Assembly (NCBI RefSeq): GCF_003172935.1
Contig: NZ_QGKS01000110.1
Coordinates: forward strand, 1 to 41,455
Origin: Micromonospora sicca
Lineage (GTDB): Bacteria > Actinomycetota > Actinomycetes > Mycobacteriales > Micromonosporaceae
DNA length: 41,455 nucleotides
Direction of reading: 5' to 3'
The position numbers and the translations under genes were made by a program. How positions within the stretch are numbered: position 1 is the first letter of the stretch; every line of letters starts with the position of its first letter. Positions 1 to 8,120 of the stretch are shown piece after piece. The notes below the pieces were generated by a model that worked only from the letters and a program-made list of their open reading frames with translations, was not told the DNA's origin and searched no databases.

Positions 1-52
1 AGGGCTGCTCCCGGCCTCACCCCCAACCCGGGGATCAGCCTGCCCTCAGCTT

Positions 53-673
53 CTACCGTTCACTGCGATGACCGGCGGCAGGCACTTCCTCCTGCACGGC
101 AACATCAGCGCCTCGTGGCGCACGGCTCTTCTCGTCCATGCACAAGACCACCGCCTTGTCCGGCGGGTTCAGGTACAAGCCCACGACGTCAACGAGTTTC
201 TCCTCGAACCGCTTGTCGTTCGACAGCTTGAACGTCTCCACCAGGTGCGGCTTGAGCCCCCGCGCGTCCCACACCCGCTGCACGGTGGCCTTCGACACGC
301 CGACCTTGGCCGCCATCGACCGGCACGACCAATGCGTGGCTCCCTCGGGCCGCGAATGCAGCGTCAGTTCCACGATCTGGTCGATCACGGCTTGCGGGAT
401 CGACGGCTTGCGGCCCCGACCCGCCGCCACCTTGCCCAGGTCGGCGAGCCCACGCTCGGCGAACTCCGCCCGCCACGCCCGCACCGTCATCCGGGTCACC
501 CCGGCCAGCACGGCGATGTCGGTGTTCGACACCCCGTCGGCCGCGTGCAGCAGCACCTGCGCCCGCTGGACCAGACGGTGCTCCGCGGTCCGCGACTTCG
601 CCAGGGACTCCAGCAGTTCACGCTGGCCTGGATCGAGCACCAACGGTGCAGCGGTACGACTCACGACCAGCAT
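53..673 (-). pseudogene. IS630-family transposase, 3-prime truncated
   Basis: Reads as the N-terminal two thirds of an IS630-family DDE transposase. It has a helix-turn-helix region with the family phrase AERGLADLGKVAAGRGRKP, a second winged-helix part (ATVQRVWDARGLKPH), and the first catalytic strand VVLCMDEKS. After DEKS the protein leaves the family and stops about 24 residues later, so the remaining catalytic residues and the C-terminus are lost. The 5-prime flank around 674-709 looks like the outer end of the element and abuts a TA dinucleotide at 710-711, the usual IS630 target. The element is therefore a non-functional remnant lying against the hydrolase fragment to its right. The start at 673 is the most upstream one and is not critical here. 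Confidence 0.85.
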
Positions 674-709
674 CGTACCAACTGGCTACCTATTTCTGAG
701 ACAGAACAC

Positions 710-1010
710 TAGCGCTCGGTGCGGGCCATAGAACCTGGTCAAGGAACTCCTCTACCGCCGTAGCCATCTCGCCCAGCACCGCCGCCGACATGGCAAGCGG
801 TCCCGGCCGCGGAGTCGGTGATCGCCACCCTCTACTTCAAGTACATGCGGCGACAACTCCCGGGCGAGGCCGGGACGCCAGCTGCTGTCGCCCGTACCGC
901 CGATGAGAAGGCAGGGCGCGCTGGCCCGGCGAAGGCCGTCGACCACCTCCGGGCTGTGCAGCAACGGCGGTTCGCCCCCGAGCTTGGCACCGGGGACCAA
1001 CCGTCGTTGA
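710..1010 (-). pseudogene. Alpha/beta-hydrolase C-terminal remnant with a frameshift
   Basis: On the minus strand, 820-1010 encodes a stretch including LLIGGTGDSSW and ELSPHVLEVEGGDH. This closely matches the C-terminal half of the small alpha/beta hydrolase at 18762 in this window (LLVGGTGDKVW, RLSPHVL, then LEVEGADHG after the insertion). The frame then changes by one base near 812-822. The expected tail (PGPLAMSAAVLGEMATAVEE, then FLDQVL) continues in the new frame down to the IS630 junction at 710. The N-terminal half with the nucleophile is absent. This is a dead paralogue or older copy of the second hydrolase. Confidence 0.7.
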
Positions 1011-1149
1011 TGGGGCGTGCGCCGGGCGGCACGGCGGAGAGGCGGCCGACCACGCTGGCTCCGCGTAGTCTCCGTGCCATGCTCCGGATCCTCACGTGCG
1101 CTCGCACAGCCTGGCATGCGCCAGCACGCAGCGCTCGAGGATCCTTGTG

Positions 1150-1617
1150 ATGGCCGCCCCATCTCCGTCATCATCCGATCCGCAGTGGACGGGATCGTTG
1201 CCCGAGGCGCCACGGTTGCCGCCAGAGCCGCTGGCACGCCCGGCGCCAATCCGGCGCGGGCGGGTCAGCGCCGGTATCGGCATCGCGGTTGTCGGCCACC
1301 TACCCGCAAGCGGCCTGTGGCTCGTTTCCTGCTACACGTTCATCTACCACGCAACTCCCGACTCATTGTTCATGGTGGATTGTCTCGTAATCCTTTTTCA
1401 ACTGGCGCTGTTCGCCGGCTGTGTCCTGGCGGGCGGTTGGCTGGTCTTGCGTGGTGACCGCGGCGTCGGCCTGGGCCCGCTCATCGGTTGGGCCGTGGGC
1501 GCCATCGCGCTCGTGGTGGGCACAATCTTGATCTCTTACTCGGTGCCGGCCGATACGGCCGCGGCAGGCACCAACACGGTCTACTCCCACAGCCTCGTCG
1601 TTCCCTCCACGCCATAG
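1150..1617 (+). CDS. Small three-helix membrane protein, unknown function
   Basis: The encoded 155-residue protein has a proline- and serine-rich cytoplasmic-looking N-terminus of about 35 residues. Three hydrophobic segments follow: one centred on GIAVVGHLPASGLWLVSCY, one on LVILFQLALFAGCVLAGG, and one on GPLIGWAVGAIALVVGTIL. A short polar tail ends the protein. I chose ATG 1150 rather than the upstream start at 1096 because the residues before it are arginine-rich and look non-coding. I do not recognise a named family. It stands alone between two decayed genes and has no clear operon partner. The membrane topology is visible; any role would be a guess. Confidence 0.55.
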   Translation: MAAPSPSSSDPQWTGSLPEAPRLPPEPLARPAPIRRGRVSAGIGIAVVGHLPASGLWLVSCYTFIYHATPDSLFMVDCLVILFQLALFAGCVLAGGWLVLRGDRGVGLGPLIGWAVGAIALVVGTILISYSVPADTAAAGTNTVYSHSLVVPSTP

Positions 1618-1673
1618 GCGACGCACTCATCTCGGCAGAGCTGGTTCGTCTCGGATGCGCTGCCAGCGGCATG

Positions 1674-2304
1674 TCAGTGCTGGTGTGCCTCGGATCGGTG
1701 TAGATCGGCGTAGTAGGAGTTGACGGCGGGTTGGCCGGTGTAGTTCGGCCCGGCGTGGTCGTCGGCACCGAGATAGGCGTACGGCAACGACAACGCTCCG
1801 GGGCTGGTATGCCCGATCCGCCGACGGCGGGTGTCAACCGTGCAGCCCGCTTGGCGCAGTGCGGTGATCAGCTTGCGTCCCGCGGGCCCACCGTCAGCCA
1901 GCCGCAGATTGTCCAGGTCGAGATCGGCTACGAACGGTCCGCCGTCGGTGAGCCAACCAGCGATGCGGCTCAACACGGCGAGTTTGTCGCCGACGTGTGC
2001 AGCCCATGCACGCAGGCACGAGCAAGCTCATCCGCGGCTTGCACCAAACATCGGCCCGTGCCGCAGCACAGGTCCAGCCAGCCGTGGTGATCTCTCGCCC
2101 GCCGGGAACGAGCTTCCGGAGGTGGGCGATGATCCAGTCGAGTGGATTGAACCCCAGTTCCCGGCTGTAGCTGTTGACGCCGTCAAGCTGACGCTCGCGG
2201 TTCATGGCGGAGTTGGCGACCACCGCCGAGGACTCCAGCGCCTCCTCGTTGAGCAAGCGATCCCGCACGTCAGCCTGCCAGAACCTGCAGTGAGCCTTCT
2301 CCAT
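1674..2304 (-). pseudogene. Class I SAM-dependent methyltransferase, frameshifted and internally deleted
   Basis: Three frames together rebuild one methyltransferase. The N-terminus (MEKAHCRFWQADVRDRLLNE ... NSYSRELGFNPLDWI) runs from 2304. A frame change near 2090 brings in the SAM-binding motif I phrase HHGWLDLCCGTGRCLVQAAD. This jumps directly to VHGLH, where about 60 residues of the Rossmann core normally lie, so the middle of the domain has been deleted. A further single-base loss near 2000 (CTGCAC-ACGTC where the family has CTGCACTACGTC) shifts to the frame of VGDKLAVLSRIAGWL, which reads to the stop at 1674. It follows the PP2C gene by 43 bp on the same strand and was probably its operon partner. 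The gene product cannot be functional. Confidence 0.75.
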
Positions 2305-2347
2305 CGTGGGTCGTCAAATTCAGCGGGCACCAGCGGCCAACTGCTGG

Positions 2348-3187
2348 CTACGACAGTTCGCCGACCTCGGAGCGCGGCAGGCGGGTCCAGTGCGCAACCG
2401 TGGCGTCGTCAGGGACCCGAGCATCGGGGTCTGCGGAGGTGCGGGCTTCGGCCTGCCGGACGCGGCGAACGATATCGGCCGGCCCGTTAGCGGCGAGCAG
2501 TTCCAGTACGCCGGGCCAGTCGGTCAGGCCGTACGGGCTGACGATGCGACTGGCGCCATTGCTGAGCAGCGCGACGCTGTGCAGGTGATGAAGGGGCCGG
2601 CTGCCGGTTACCGCTTCCTCCGCCGCGTGCGGATCATCCTTGGCGATCCAGTAGCCGCCCGGCTGGTTCCGGCGAGCCTGCAGCGCCTCGATGCAGGAGT
2701 CTCGGATGCGGTCGTACTCCACCGTTCCCCCGGGAACGCCATCCAGGGACGCCGAGCAGATGCGCCTGGTGGTGACCTCGCGCTCGTCGGTGATGACCTG
2801 CGGGCCACCGCAGACCTGGTCGAGGACGAGGAAGGAGTCCGCGAGCAGGAGATAGTCCAGGCGGCCCCGGTGGGCGCGGACGATCACCACGGTTGCCTGC
2901 GGGCTGCTGGGGTTCGTGAGGTCGCAGGTGCCGCGGTGATCGGCGGCTATCTCGCCGATCGTGGTGGCGAGGATCGCCGCGAGGTCTCGCCCGTCGTCAC
3001 GCGATAGCCGGCCGAGCAGCGCGCCGCCGAGACGGTGCGTATACCAGGCGACACCGTGGGAGCAGATCGACTCGCTTCCCGGGATGCCGGCGCCGTCCAG
3101 CAGCACAGCAGCGCCGGGAACAGCGCCGGCGAAGTCCTCGTTCGGCTGGCCGGCCCTACCGGCGCTAGTCGCCATTTCGACGTGCAT
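2348..3187 (-). CDS. PP2C-family protein phosphatase-like protein
   Basis: The 279-residue product has the sparse signature of actinobacterial PP2C-like proteins. An N-terminal GQPNEDF and a following VLLDGAGIPG supply acidic metal-binding positions. A central ATVVIVRAHRGRLDYLLLADS matches the core beta strands, and the C-terminal DDATVAHW matches the last metal-binding motif. No membrane segment or sensory domain is present, so it is a stand-alone cytoplasmic phosphatase domain, presumably acting on phosphoserine or phosphothreonine. ATG 3187 is preceded by GGGAG seven bases upstream, which fixes the start. The next gene on the strand is the broken methyltransferase. The end of an IS5-type element lies within about 20 bp of the start codon and may have displaced the native promoter. 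Confidence 0.75.
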   Translation of the reverse strand: MHVEMATSAGRAGQPNEDFAGAVPGAAVLLDGAGIPGSESICSHGVAWYTHRLGGALLGRLSRDDGRDLAAILATTIGEIAADHRGTCDLTNPSSPQATVVIVRAHRGRLDYLLLADSFLVLDQVCGGPQVITDEREVTTRRICSASLDGVPGGTVEYDRIRDSCIEALQARRNQPGGYWIAKDDPHAAEEAVTGSRPLHHLHSVALLSNGASRIVSPYGLTDWPGVLELLAANGPADIVRRVRQAEARTSADPDARVPDDATVAHWTRLPRSEVGELS

Positions 3188-3205
3188 TCATGGGCTCCCA
3201 AGGGA

Positions 3206-3980
3206 CGTCTCGCAACCCGATGTCTGTCTGGTGAGGACCATCATCGAGGATGTTGGGATGCAGGTGATCTCCGCAGCCCGACCGGATTTGGATCTTCTCG
3301 TTCACTGGGTTGCAGCCCGCTCAGTTCCGCCGGCCGGTCCGGCTGGTCGCCGAGCGTGGCGGGGACGGCATCGCTGACGGGCGGCCGGGCCGGCAGTGGG
3401 CGCCTGACCTGCCGGATCGGGTGCTGCTGCTGGCCGCCTACAGACGTACCAGCCTGACGATGCGCCAGATCGGGCCGCTGTTCGGGGTGTCGCACTCTGC
3501 CGCGCATCGGGTCATCGACAGCCTCGGGCCGCTGCTGGCCCTGGCACCTGTGCGCCGGCGGCCGGTCGACCAGATCGCGATCGTTGACGGCACCCTGATC
3601 CCGACCCGGGACCACCGCCTCGCGGCACCGAGCAAGAACTACCGCTACTCGACGAACCTGCAGGTCACCATCGACACGAGCACCAGACTGGTGATCGCCG
3701 TCGGCGACCCGCAACCAGGCAACCGCAACGACACGATCGTCTACCGGACCAGCGGAATCGACCAGAAGCTGGCCGGGCGGCCGGTCATGGCCGACGGCGG
3801 CTACCAGGGCAACCGCGTGAGGTGACCATGCCGTACCGCAAGAACCGTGACGGCAGCCGGCCGCCGGCTGCCGGCCTGGAAAGAGGAGCTGAACGCCCAA
3901 CACCGCACCGTCCACGCGCAGCGAACACGCCCTGGCCAGGGGCGAGCTTTGCCGGCACATGGTCGGTCGGAGCCGGAGGG
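3206..3980 (+). pseudogene. IS5-type (DDE_Tnp_4) transposase, decayed
   Basis: From TTG 3310 the frame gives QPAQFRRPVRLVAERGG, a helix-turn-helix (SLTMRQIGPLFGVSHSAAHR), and the DDE core VDQIAIVDGTLIPTRDH, VGDPQPGNRNDTIVY and VMADGGYQGNR. Just after GNR a two-base insertion breaks the frame. The expected continuation (EVTMPYRKNRDGS, then LPAWKEELNAQHRTV, then EHALAR) can be read across two more indels up to about 3950, after which similarity ends. Near 3206 the sequence GACGTCTCGCAACCCGATG resembles the other element end at 4013, so it is probably the left terminal repeat. The element is inactive. Confidence 0.75.
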
Positions 3981-4012
3981 GAAGTGAGTCGTAACACTCG
4001 AGAGGTCCTAAG

Positions 4013-4175
4013 AGGCGTCTCGTAACGCGGTGAAGGCGTTGCCGATGACCCGGGTTTTGCTCACCCAGCCAGGACGATGTTGTGCAGGTGGGCAATGCCG
4101 GAAGCGGCGTCGGTCAATGTGCGGGCAGCGCGGCGATAGTCGCGCAGAATCTTCCAGCACTTGAAGCCTGGGCGG
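4013..4175 (-). mobile_element. Terminal fragment of an IS5-type element, inverted to its neighbour
   Basis: Read on the minus strand, 4165-4060 encodes FKCWKILRDYRRAARTLTDA followed by ASGIAHLHNIVLAG and a stop. This is the C-terminus of the same IS5-type transposase family whose N-terminal part lies at 3310. A few residues upstream VEHA is visible in another frame. The outer end at 4013 begins GGCGTCTCGTAACGCGGTG, close to the presumed terminal repeat at 3206. The two fragments point towards each other, so this is the end of a second copy, or one copy rearranged by inversion. Confidence 0.65.
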
Positions 4176-4500
4176 GGCGTGTTCGACATGTTGGCCAACG
4201 GCCAAGTCGATCAGTACGCCGACCGTGACACCGTCGAGGTTCGCCGCGTCGTGCCGATCGTGGTCCACTTCCTTGCCACCACAGATCGATGGCCAGGAGT
4301 GAGGTGGCAGGACGGCAACTCGGTGTAGGAACGGGTCGCCGTACAGCCATTCGTGCAGCCAGGACCGCCAGCCAGCGCCGACGCCGCCCGACAGCAGGGA
4401 GGGGCTGAGCAGGGGTCCCGCTCCCTACCAGCCCGCCACGCGCCGTCCACGGTGACTTGACACCCGCCAATGAAACCGGTGCCGCAGGCGGCCTCACGGC
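4176..4500. other. Unassigned spacer with a possible unidentified coding remnant
   Basis: No intact gene is present. The minus strand between about 4390 and 4180 has an open stretch that translates to protein-like sequence (SWLHEWLYGDPFLHRVAVLP, then VDHDRHDAANLDGVTVGVLI) and fuses into the IS5-type fragment. I do not recognise the family, and it has no start or ribosome binding site of its own. It may be a remnant cut by the insertion. Confidence 0.4.
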
Positions 4501-4502
4501 GG

Positions 4503-5402
4503 TTACCGCTCAGTGGGCGTGGCGCGCAGGTCCAGCAGCCCGGCGTCGACGACGGCGCGGCTGAACGAGCGCGCCAGTTCCGCCAGCCGTGCGCAGCCGT
4601 CCTCGCCGAGCGCCCGGTAGGCCGGTTCGGCGAGAGCGTCGGTCCGCTCCTCGACCGACCGGCGCAGCTCCCGGCCGGCATCGGTGAGCGCGAGGTCCTC
4701 GGCGTCGACGCCGGCGGCGGCCAGCAGACCGCGGGACCGCAGGCCGTCCACCGCCTCGGCCCACTCTTCCCGGGTCCAGCCGCGGCTGCTGCGCAGGAAC
4801 CGCTCCGGCGCCTCCCCGGTCGCGGCGTGCAGCACGAGCGCGTCGAGACCGTTGACACCGGCTACCAGCAGCGCGTTCACGTGCCCGTCGCCGCGATACT
4901 CGCGCAGCAGCGTCTGCGCGTGCCACAGCACGAGGTGCGGGTCGTCCGGCCACGGCAGCGCCGCGTGGGCGGCGAACAGCGGGCGCCCGGGCAGGTGCTC
5001 GGATGCCGTCTCGGCGGCCCTCCGCGCCAGCCCGGCCGCCTCGGCGATGGCCGCCCCGGTCAGCGCATCGCCTGGCAGGCCCGCGAAGGCCCGGCGCAGC
5101 GCCGCGTCCGCGGCGTCGAGACGGGCGCGAAGCACCGTCGCCGGGTCGGCGTGCTGCCATGCGGCGGGCAGCGCCGAGCGCACCAGCGCCGGCTTGAAGT
5201 TGAAGAACGTCGCGATGACCGGCTCGGCCGGTACCGGGCCGAACGGGGCCGACCGGGACGCGAAGTAGCCCATCGGGCCGTCCAGGCCGAGCGCGGCATA
5301 CCGTTGGCGCGCCTCGGGGGCGAAATAGATCATGGCGTGGATCGGCTCTGCGCGGCGCCACGCGGCGCGGGCGAGCGCGGGGTCGAGCGGGGATCGCACC
5401 AC
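4503..5402 (-). CDS. SCO6745-family protein
   Basis: The 299-residue protein matches the actinobacterial SCO6745 family. The N-terminus carries AEPIHAMIYFAPEARQRYAA, typical of the family. The middle is rich in alanine-leucine helices. The C-terminal part (GWTREEWAEAVDGLRSRGLL followed by DLALTDAGRELRRSVE) has the look of a winged helix. The biochemical function of the family is not established to my knowledge. The start is GTG 5402, preceded by GGAAGGAG at a good distance; the longer open frame to 5714 runs into fadD and is not coding. The gene follows the acyl-CoA synthetase on the same strand with a 125-bp gap that holds an SDR tail remnant, so the two are probably co-transcribed. Confidence 0.75.
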   Translation of the reverse strand: MVRSPLDPALARAAWRRAEPIHAMIYFAPEARQRYAALGLDGPMGYFASRSAPFGPVPAEPVIATFFNFKPALVRSALPAAWQHADPATVLRARLDAADAALRRAFAGLPGDALTGAAIAEAAGLARRAAETASEHLPGRPLFAAHAALPWPDDPHLVLWHAQTLLREYRGDGHVNALLVAGVNGLDALVLHAATGEAPERFLRSSRGWTREEWAEAVDGLRSRGLLAAAGVDAEDLALTDAGRELRRSVEERTDALAEPAYRALGEDGCARLAELARSFSRAVVDAGLLDLRATPTER

Positions 5403-5416
5403 TGCAACTCCTTCCG

Positions 5417-5524
5417 TTACTGCCGGACGACGGTCGCGCCGCCGTCGACGTCGAGGGTCTGTCCCCCGCGCAGCGCGGGCACGCCACGGCCGTGGCGCAC
5501 CGCCAGATCGCGTTTCTCCAGCAC
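5417..5524 (-). pseudogene. SDR C-terminal remnant (35 codons)
   Basis: Directly after the acyl-CoA synthetase stop, a GTG-initiated frame of 35 codons ends in RGGQTLDVDGGATVV and a stop. The phrase GQTLDVDGG is the highly conserved C-terminal strand of short-chain dehydrogenases, where the full protein has about 220 residues before it. Nothing else of the Rossmann fold is present. The likeliest reading is that an SDR gene once stood between the synthetase and the SCO6745 gene and was removed by an in-operon deletion. Expression as a short peptide cannot be excluded. Confidence 0.6.
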
Positions 5525-5527
5525 AGG

Positions 5528-7054
5528 TCAGGGCCTCGCGTCCTGCGCGAACCGCCACCGCAGCTCCCGCTTGAGCACCTTCATGCTCGGCCCGAGCGGG
5601 AATTCGCCGACGAACTCCACCCGCCGCGGATACTTGTGGCGGCCCAGGTGCTCGCGCGACCATTCGACGATCTCGTCGGCGGTCACCTCCGCCGCGGGGA
5701 TGACCACCGCGCACACCTCTTCGCCGTGCGTCGGGTGGGGCAGGCCGATCACCGCCACCTGCCCGACGGCCGGGTGGCGCAGCAGCGCCTCCTCGACCTC
5801 CCGCGGGTACACGTTGAATCCGCCCCGGATGATGAGGTCCTTCTTCCGGTCGACGATCGTGACGAACCCGGCCTCGTCCCGCGTGCCGAGGTCACCTGTG
5901 CGGAACCAGCCGTCCACGATCGCCTCCGCGGTCGCCCGTGGCTGGCCGAGGTAGCCGGCGAAGACGTTGTGCCCGCGGATGACGATCTCGCCGATCTCCC
6001 CCGGCGGGAGCAGCTCGACGCGGCGCTCCAGGTCGGCCCGGGCCACCTCGACGTCGACGCCCCAGATGGGGCAGCCGACGGTACCGGGGCGCGTGCCGAA
6101 GGTGGGCTGGTTGGTGGTCGCGACGGGGGAGGTCTCGGACAGGCCGTAGCCCTCGTAGACGGTCGTCGCGAACATCTGCGCGACCTCCTCCAGCAGACTG
6201 ACCGGAAGCGACGCGCCGCCGGAGACGCACAGCCGTAACGACGGGCGCGGCGCACCCCGGCGGGCCGCGTCGACCAGCGCGGCGTACATCGTGGGCACGC
6301 CGAGGAACGCCGTCACGGCCTGCGCGACCATCAGCTCCAGCGCCCGGGTCGGATCGAAGCGCGGCTGGAGCACGAGCGTGGCGGCGGCGCGGAAGGTGGT
6401 GTTCATCGCGGCGGTCTGCCCGAAGCTGTGGAACAACGGCAGGCAGCCGAGGATCACGTCATCGCGGCGCACCCCGAGGTCGTCGAAGGCGTTGACGGTG
6501 GCGTTCATCGTCAGGTTGAGGTGGGTCAGGACGGCGCCCTTCGGCCGGCCCGTGGTGCCGCTGGTGTAGAGCACGACGGCCGCGTCGTCCGGCGCGGTCG
6601 GCACCAGCCCAGGTCGCGGCGCCAGGCTTGCGGCCGTCGCGACCAGCGAATCCGGATCGGCCGGGTCCAGCGGGACCGCCGGTACCCCGGCCAGCTCCGC
6701 CGCCTTCACGGCCGTCGCCGGGTCGCCGCCGCCGTGCACCACCACGCGGGCCCCGCTGTCGCGCAGGACGAACGCCACCTCCTCGGCGGTCAACAGCAGG
6801 TGGATCGGCACCACGACCGCGCCGAGCGATAGGATCGCGTAGTAGGCGCGCGGGAAGTCCGGCACGTTCGCGGCCATGAGCGCGACCCGGTCACCGCGGC
6901 GTACCCCCCGCTCGGCCAGCGCCGCGGCGTAGCCCCGGGCCTGCGCCCACAGCTGCGCGTACGTGACGCGTTCGTCGCCGCAGATGATCGCGGGATGCTC
7001 CGGTCGGCGCCGGGCGCTCTCTGCCAGGACGGATGCCAGCGACAGTTGGGCCAT
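5528..7054 (-). CDS. Acyl-CoA synthetase (AMP-forming), FadD-like
   Basis: This 508-residue enzyme of the ANL superfamily should activate a carboxylic acid with ATP and coenzyme A. The core motifs are intact: P-loop YTSGTTGRPKG at residues 163-173, EGYGLSETSP at 301-310, GWFRTGDLG at 382-390, the hinge DRKKDLIIRGGFNVYPREVE from 402, and the C-terminal lysine in PSMKVLKREL (Lys492). Length is normal for fatty-acid or short/medium-chain acyl-CoA ligases. ATG 7054 is chosen because GAGGAA lies upstream and because residues before it look like untranslated leader. It is transcribed away from the tandem regulators, with a LysR-type palindrome upstream at 7169-7185. It probably feeds the divergent catabolic operon that starts at 9766. 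The substrate cannot be read from sequence. Confidence 0.9.
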   Translation of the reverse strand: MAQLSLASVLAESARRRPEHPAIICGDERVTYAQLWAQARGYAAALAERGVRRGDRVALMAANVPDFPRAYYAILSLGAVVVPIHLLLTAEEVAFVLRDSGARVVVHGGGDPATAVKAAELAGVPAVPLDPADPDSLVATAASLAPRPGLVPTAPDDAAVVLYTSGTTGRPKGAVLTHLNLTMNATVNAFDDLGVRRDDVILGCLPLFHSFGQTAAMNTTFRAAATLVLQPRFDPTRALELMVAQAVTAFLGVPTMYAALVDAARRGAPRPSLRLCVSGGASLPVSLLEEVAQMFATTVYEGYGLSETSPVATTNQPTFGTRPGTVGCPIWGVDVEVARADLERRVELLPPGEIGEIVIRGHNVFAGYLGQPRATAEAIVDGWFRTGDLGTRDEAGFVTIVDRKKDLIIRGGFNVYPREVEEALLRHPAVGQVAVIGLPHPTHGEEVCAVVIPAAEVTADEIVEWSREHLGRHKYPRRVEFVGEFPLGPSMKVLKRELRWRFAQDARP

Positions 7055-7168
7055 GGTGCGGGTTCCTCGCTGTCGAAGGGACGGGCGGCGTCGCGGACCG
7101 GACGCGGACGGGTGCACTGATCGAAGACCGGCGGGCAGGCGAAATCAAAGACGAGCCCTCACCCGCCC

Positions 7169-7185
7169 CATAGGCGTCGGCTATG
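7169..7185. promoter_or_regulatory. LysR-type operator candidate upstream of the acyl-CoA synthetase
   Basis: The sequence CATAG-N7-CTATG is a perfect inverted repeat and contains the T-N11-A spacing of LysR boxes (T7171 to A7183). It lies 115 bp upstream of the synthetase start and just beyond the end of a LysR gene, where an activator site would be expected. Confidence 0.55.
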
Positions 7186-7215
7186 GCTGGTGCACACGGC
7201 GCCGCGACGACCGGG

Positions 7216-8118
7216 TCACGGATCGCCGACGGCGTGGCGGGTCTCCTCGGGTCGGCGCAGCAGTTCCAGCAGGGCCCGGGCCGCCGGCGACAGCCTCCCG
7301 GGCCGGTGGACCACCGCGAACCGGCAGGCCATCGGCGAGTCCAGCGCCCGCACGACCGCTCCGCCGCGGGCCGCCTCGTCGGCGTACCACCGGGTCAGGA
7401 AGGCGGTGCCGGCCCCGGCGAGGACCATCGGTACGACGGCCTCGCTGTGCCGGGTCACCGTCGCGCGACGCATCCGCACGCCGGCCGAGGCGAGCGCGGC
7501 CAGCACCGTCGCGCGAAGCGCACCGTGCCCCTCGATGTCGATCACCGGGGTGTCGTGGAGCGCCCGCACCGGTAGCGGCCCGTCGGGGGCGGGGGTGCCG
7601 GGCGGCAGCACCGCCCACACCTGCTGGGAGCCCAGCGCCGAGACCGGCAGCCCGAGATCGGGTACCGGTAGGTACGTCAGGGCCAGCTCGCAGCTTCCGT
7701 CGCGCACCAGCCGAGCCAGTTCCTCGTCGTCGCGGGGCTCCCGCACGCCCACTGAGATGCCTGGGGAGCGGCGCCGCAGGGTGGCGAGCGCCGGGGTGAG
7801 GGGGTCGACGGTCAGCGCGGCGTGCGCGGCGATGTCGAGCCGTCCGGCACGCAGACCCACCACCTCGGCGACGGCGGCCCGGGCGGCGGTGGCGTCGCAG
7901 AGGACCTGCCGAGCCGGGGCGACGAGCGCCTCACCGGCGGCGGTGAGGACCAGGCCGCGTCCGGTGCGGTGGAACAACTCGACGCCGAGCTCGCGTTCCA
8001 GGCCCCGGATCGCCTGCGACAGAGATGGCTGGGCGATGCAGATGGCCGCGGCCGCGCGGGTGACGCCGCCGTGATCGACGACGGCGAGGAAGTACTCCAT
8101 CTGGCGCAGGTCGACCAT
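7216..8118 (-). CDS. LysR-family transcriptional regulator, first of a tandem pair
   Basis: The 300-residue protein has the classical LysR layout. The N-terminal winged helix-turn-helix (MEYFLAVVDHGGVTRAAAAI, then AQPSLSQAIRGLERELGVEL) is followed by the linker helix and the periplasmic-binding-like effector domain. The effector domain contains VPMVLAGAGTAFL and ends with FAVVHRPGRLSPAARALLEL. The start at ATG 8118 lies two bases beyond the stop of the second LysR gene, so the two are co-translated with the TetR gene upstream. It is close in sequence to its neighbour (the same HRPG-LSPAARA end), pointing to a tandem duplication. The natural target is the palindrome at 7169 before the acyl-CoA synthetase. 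Effector unknown; an acyl-CoA or aromatic acid would be usual. Confidence 0.88.
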   Translation of the reverse strand: MVDLRQMEYFLAVVDHGGVTRAAAAICIAQPSLSQAIRGLERELGVELFHRTGRGLVLTAAGEALVAPARQVLCDATAARAAVAEVVGLRAGRLDIAAHAALTVDPLTPALATLRRRSPGISVGVREPRDDEELARLVRDGSCELALTYLPVPDLGLPVSALGSQQVWAVLPPGTPAPDGPLPVRALHDTPVIDIEGHGALRATVLAALASAGVRMRRATVTRHSEAVVPMVLAGAGTAFLTRWYADEAARGGAVVRALDSPMACRFAVVHRPGRLSPAARALLELLRRPEETRHAVGDP

Positions 8119-8120
8119 CG

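Noticed and set aside
752..1249. 165-codon minus-strand frame as an intact gene
   Set aside because: Only its last half resembles a hydrolase, the start lies in low-complexity sequence, and the true C-terminus is in another frame.
4470..5954. Long plus-strand open frame opposite the SCO6745 and synthetase genes
   Set aside because: Antisense shadow of two recognised genes, rich in Arg, Pro and Ser, without a start context or domain.
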